Shown here: piece after piece, positions 6,330-7,141 of the stretch | Numbering within the stretch: the stretch's first letter is position 1 | Layout: the number at the start of each line of letters is the position of its first letter | NCBI GenBank assembly: GCA_937875275.1 | Contig: CALNCC010000134.1 | Span: 1-7,141, forward strand | DNA length: 7,141 nucleotides | From: an uncultured Dysgonomonas sp. | GTDB lineage: Bacteria; Bacteroidota; Bacteroidia; Bacteroidales; Dysgonomonadaceae | Direction of reading: 5' to 3' | The notes under the pieces: model-generated | What the model was told of the DNA's origin: nothing | Seen by the model: the letters and a program-made list of their open reading frames with translations, nothing else | The model's database searches: none | Made by a program: the position numbers and the translations under genes

Positions 6330-6695
6330 TCAATTTACAGGAGGCAAGAAAGCATCCTCAAAATATTCGATTTCACATTTCCCGTTGTCGTAAATAACAG
6401 AAGCCACATCGAAACGGGCAGGCAGATCGATATCTTTTTCTTTCAAATAATAATCGGCAGACTCGACCAGATTGCGTATTTTAGTTTTAGATACAGCATC
6501 TTCGGGGTTTCCCCATCGGTCGGATGTGCGCGTTTTTACTTCCACAAAAATAATGCATTCTCTATTTTGAGCAATGATATCAACTTCCAGTTTGCGATAA
6601 AACCAATTATGCTCCAAGACAGTGTACCCTTCATCTTCGAGGTAGCCTATCACTGCTCTTTCTCCTATCCTGCCTATATCGTTGTGCTCAGCCAT
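6330..6695 (-). CDS. YraN (UPF0102) family endonuclease-like protein
   Basis: This 121-residue protein has the normal length for UPF0102. It shows IGRIGERAVIGYLEDEGY (7-24), with the conserved G-E pair near 11-12, then the restriction-enzyme-like nuclease core LEVDIIAQ (36-43, Asp39) and FVEVKTR (50-56, Glu52 and Lys54), giving the D...ExK metal-site pattern. It ends with the usual RFDVASV strand (94-100). The fold resembles Holliday-junction resolvases, but the natural substrate is not established. The start ATG lies inside the end of the ComB-like gene (8-bp overlap), which suggests coupling. Confidence 0.93.
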   Translation of the reverse strand: MAEHNDIGRIGERAVIGYLEDEGYTVLEHNWFYRKLEVDIIAQNRECIIFVEVKTRTSDRWGNPEDAVSKTKIRNLVESADYYLKEKDIDLPARFDVASVIYDNGKCEIEYFEDAFLPPVN

Positions 6696-7141
6696 TCTTT
6701 ACAGTAAGTTTCTTTATAGCTCTGTCATAGACCGGAACAAGTGAAACGGTATCTTCGCTCAAACAATAATCGACAGAGTCTTGCAAATTATTCGCCTCTA
6801 ATCGTTTTATATGTTCTGTTCGGTCGATATATTTCCGAACATTCGATTCTGCGACCTGCCACATATCCATAGCCATCACGGCGGCATCCGATGCCGGGTA
6901 GTACCCTTCTTTGACCAAACGGTCGGACAAGGCTCCAGCAAACAATGTGTCTTCGATATTAAAACGGTTATTCCATCCGGCACAGAGAACGACAACATCT
7001 CGCCTCTCCGATGTACATAACCGGACAACAGCACTTATATTAGAAAATGCTCCAACAATCAACTTATAACAATTGGCGGCTTTTTCTATTGCCTGTGTCC
7101 CGTTTGTCGTTGTGAAAACAATCGTTTTATCTTTCATTTTT
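6688..7141 (-). CDS. ComB-like 2-phosphosulfolactate phosphatase, C-terminal part, cut by window edge
   Basis: The family removes phosphate from 2-phosphosulfolactate to give sulfolactate, a step of coenzyme M synthesis in archaea. About 150 C-terminal residues are present, and the family is usually near 230-240, so the 5' third is outside the window. The Met codon at 7137 is internal: the segment after it, KTIVFTTTNGTQAI, is the middle block of the family, and the frame remains open to base 7141. Other matches are VVVLCAGWNNRFNIEDTLFAGAL (about residues 48-70 from that Met) and the C-terminal DSVDYCLSEDTVSLVPVY with its DxxxCL...vP pattern. Its role in a bacterium of this type, which should not need coenzyme M, is uncertain. 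It overlaps yraN by 8 bp. Confidence 0.88.
   Translation of the reverse strand, partial: KMKDKTIVFTTTNGTQAIEKAANCYKLIVGAFSNISAVVRLCTSERRDVVVLCAGWNNRFNIEDTLFAGALSDRLVKEGYYPASDAAVMAMDMWQVAESNVRKYIDRTEHIKRLEANNLQDSVDYCLSEDTVSLVPVYDRAIKKLTVKNG

Noticed and set aside
7135..7137. ATG at 7137 as the true start of the ComB-like gene
   Set aside because: The residues just after it are the central TTTNGT block of the family, not an N-terminus, and the frame is open to the window edge, so the gene is truncated by the window.

Overview
The window looks like a chromosomal segment of a Bacteroidota member, most likely order Bacteroidales (a Bacteroides, Parabacteroides or Dysgonomonas type). The reasons are the gene order argR - GNAT - argG - argC - argD, start codons with A-rich leaders and no convincing Shine-Dalgarno sequence, a promoter with the Bacteroidota -7 motif TAnnTTTG, and a one-domain biotin ligase. 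The genus is a guess from protein flavour. All ten genes lie on the minus strand, so transcription runs from high to low coordinates. No RNA gene, mobile element, CRISPR array or long non-coding stretch is visible; the largest gap is 103 bp.

Right-hand block (7141 to 5219): four tightly packed genes. They are the 3' part of a ComB-like 2-phosphosulfolactate phosphatase, a YraN (UPF0102) nuclease-fold protein, an MmcQ/YjbR protein and a single-domain biotin-protein ligase. Junctions are an 8-bp overlap, a 6-bp gap and a 7-bp gap, so this is probably one transcript. The functions have no obvious common theme.

Regulatory gap (5218 to 5116): it holds a good Bacteroidota promoter (GTTG, 19 bp, TACTTTTG) facing argR. 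Over its -7 element and the inferred start of transcription lies a helically phased array of ATGCA-type half-sites that fits ArgR operators. An 18-bp perfect palindrome sits on the argR start codon.

Left-hand block (5115 to 1): an arginine operon. The arginine repressor comes first, then a GNAT acyltransferase (candidate for the first step, glutamate N-acylation), argininosuccinate synthase and the ArgC reductase. A compact MutS-family ATPase follows, then the 5' part of the ArgD aminotransferase, which runs off the window. GNAT-argG and argG-argC are joined by ATGA stop/start overlaps; the other gaps are 18 to 26 bp. One promoter, repressed by ArgR with arginine, could therefore control repressor and enzymes together. 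argB, the transcarbamylase gene and argH are not in the window. In Bacteroides this pathway is known to use N-succinyl rather than N-acetyl intermediates, so acetyl names for GNAT, ArgC and ArgD are provisional.

The main oddity is the intact mini-MutS gene between argC and argD, starting with GTG and in the same frame as argC, a single stop codon apart.
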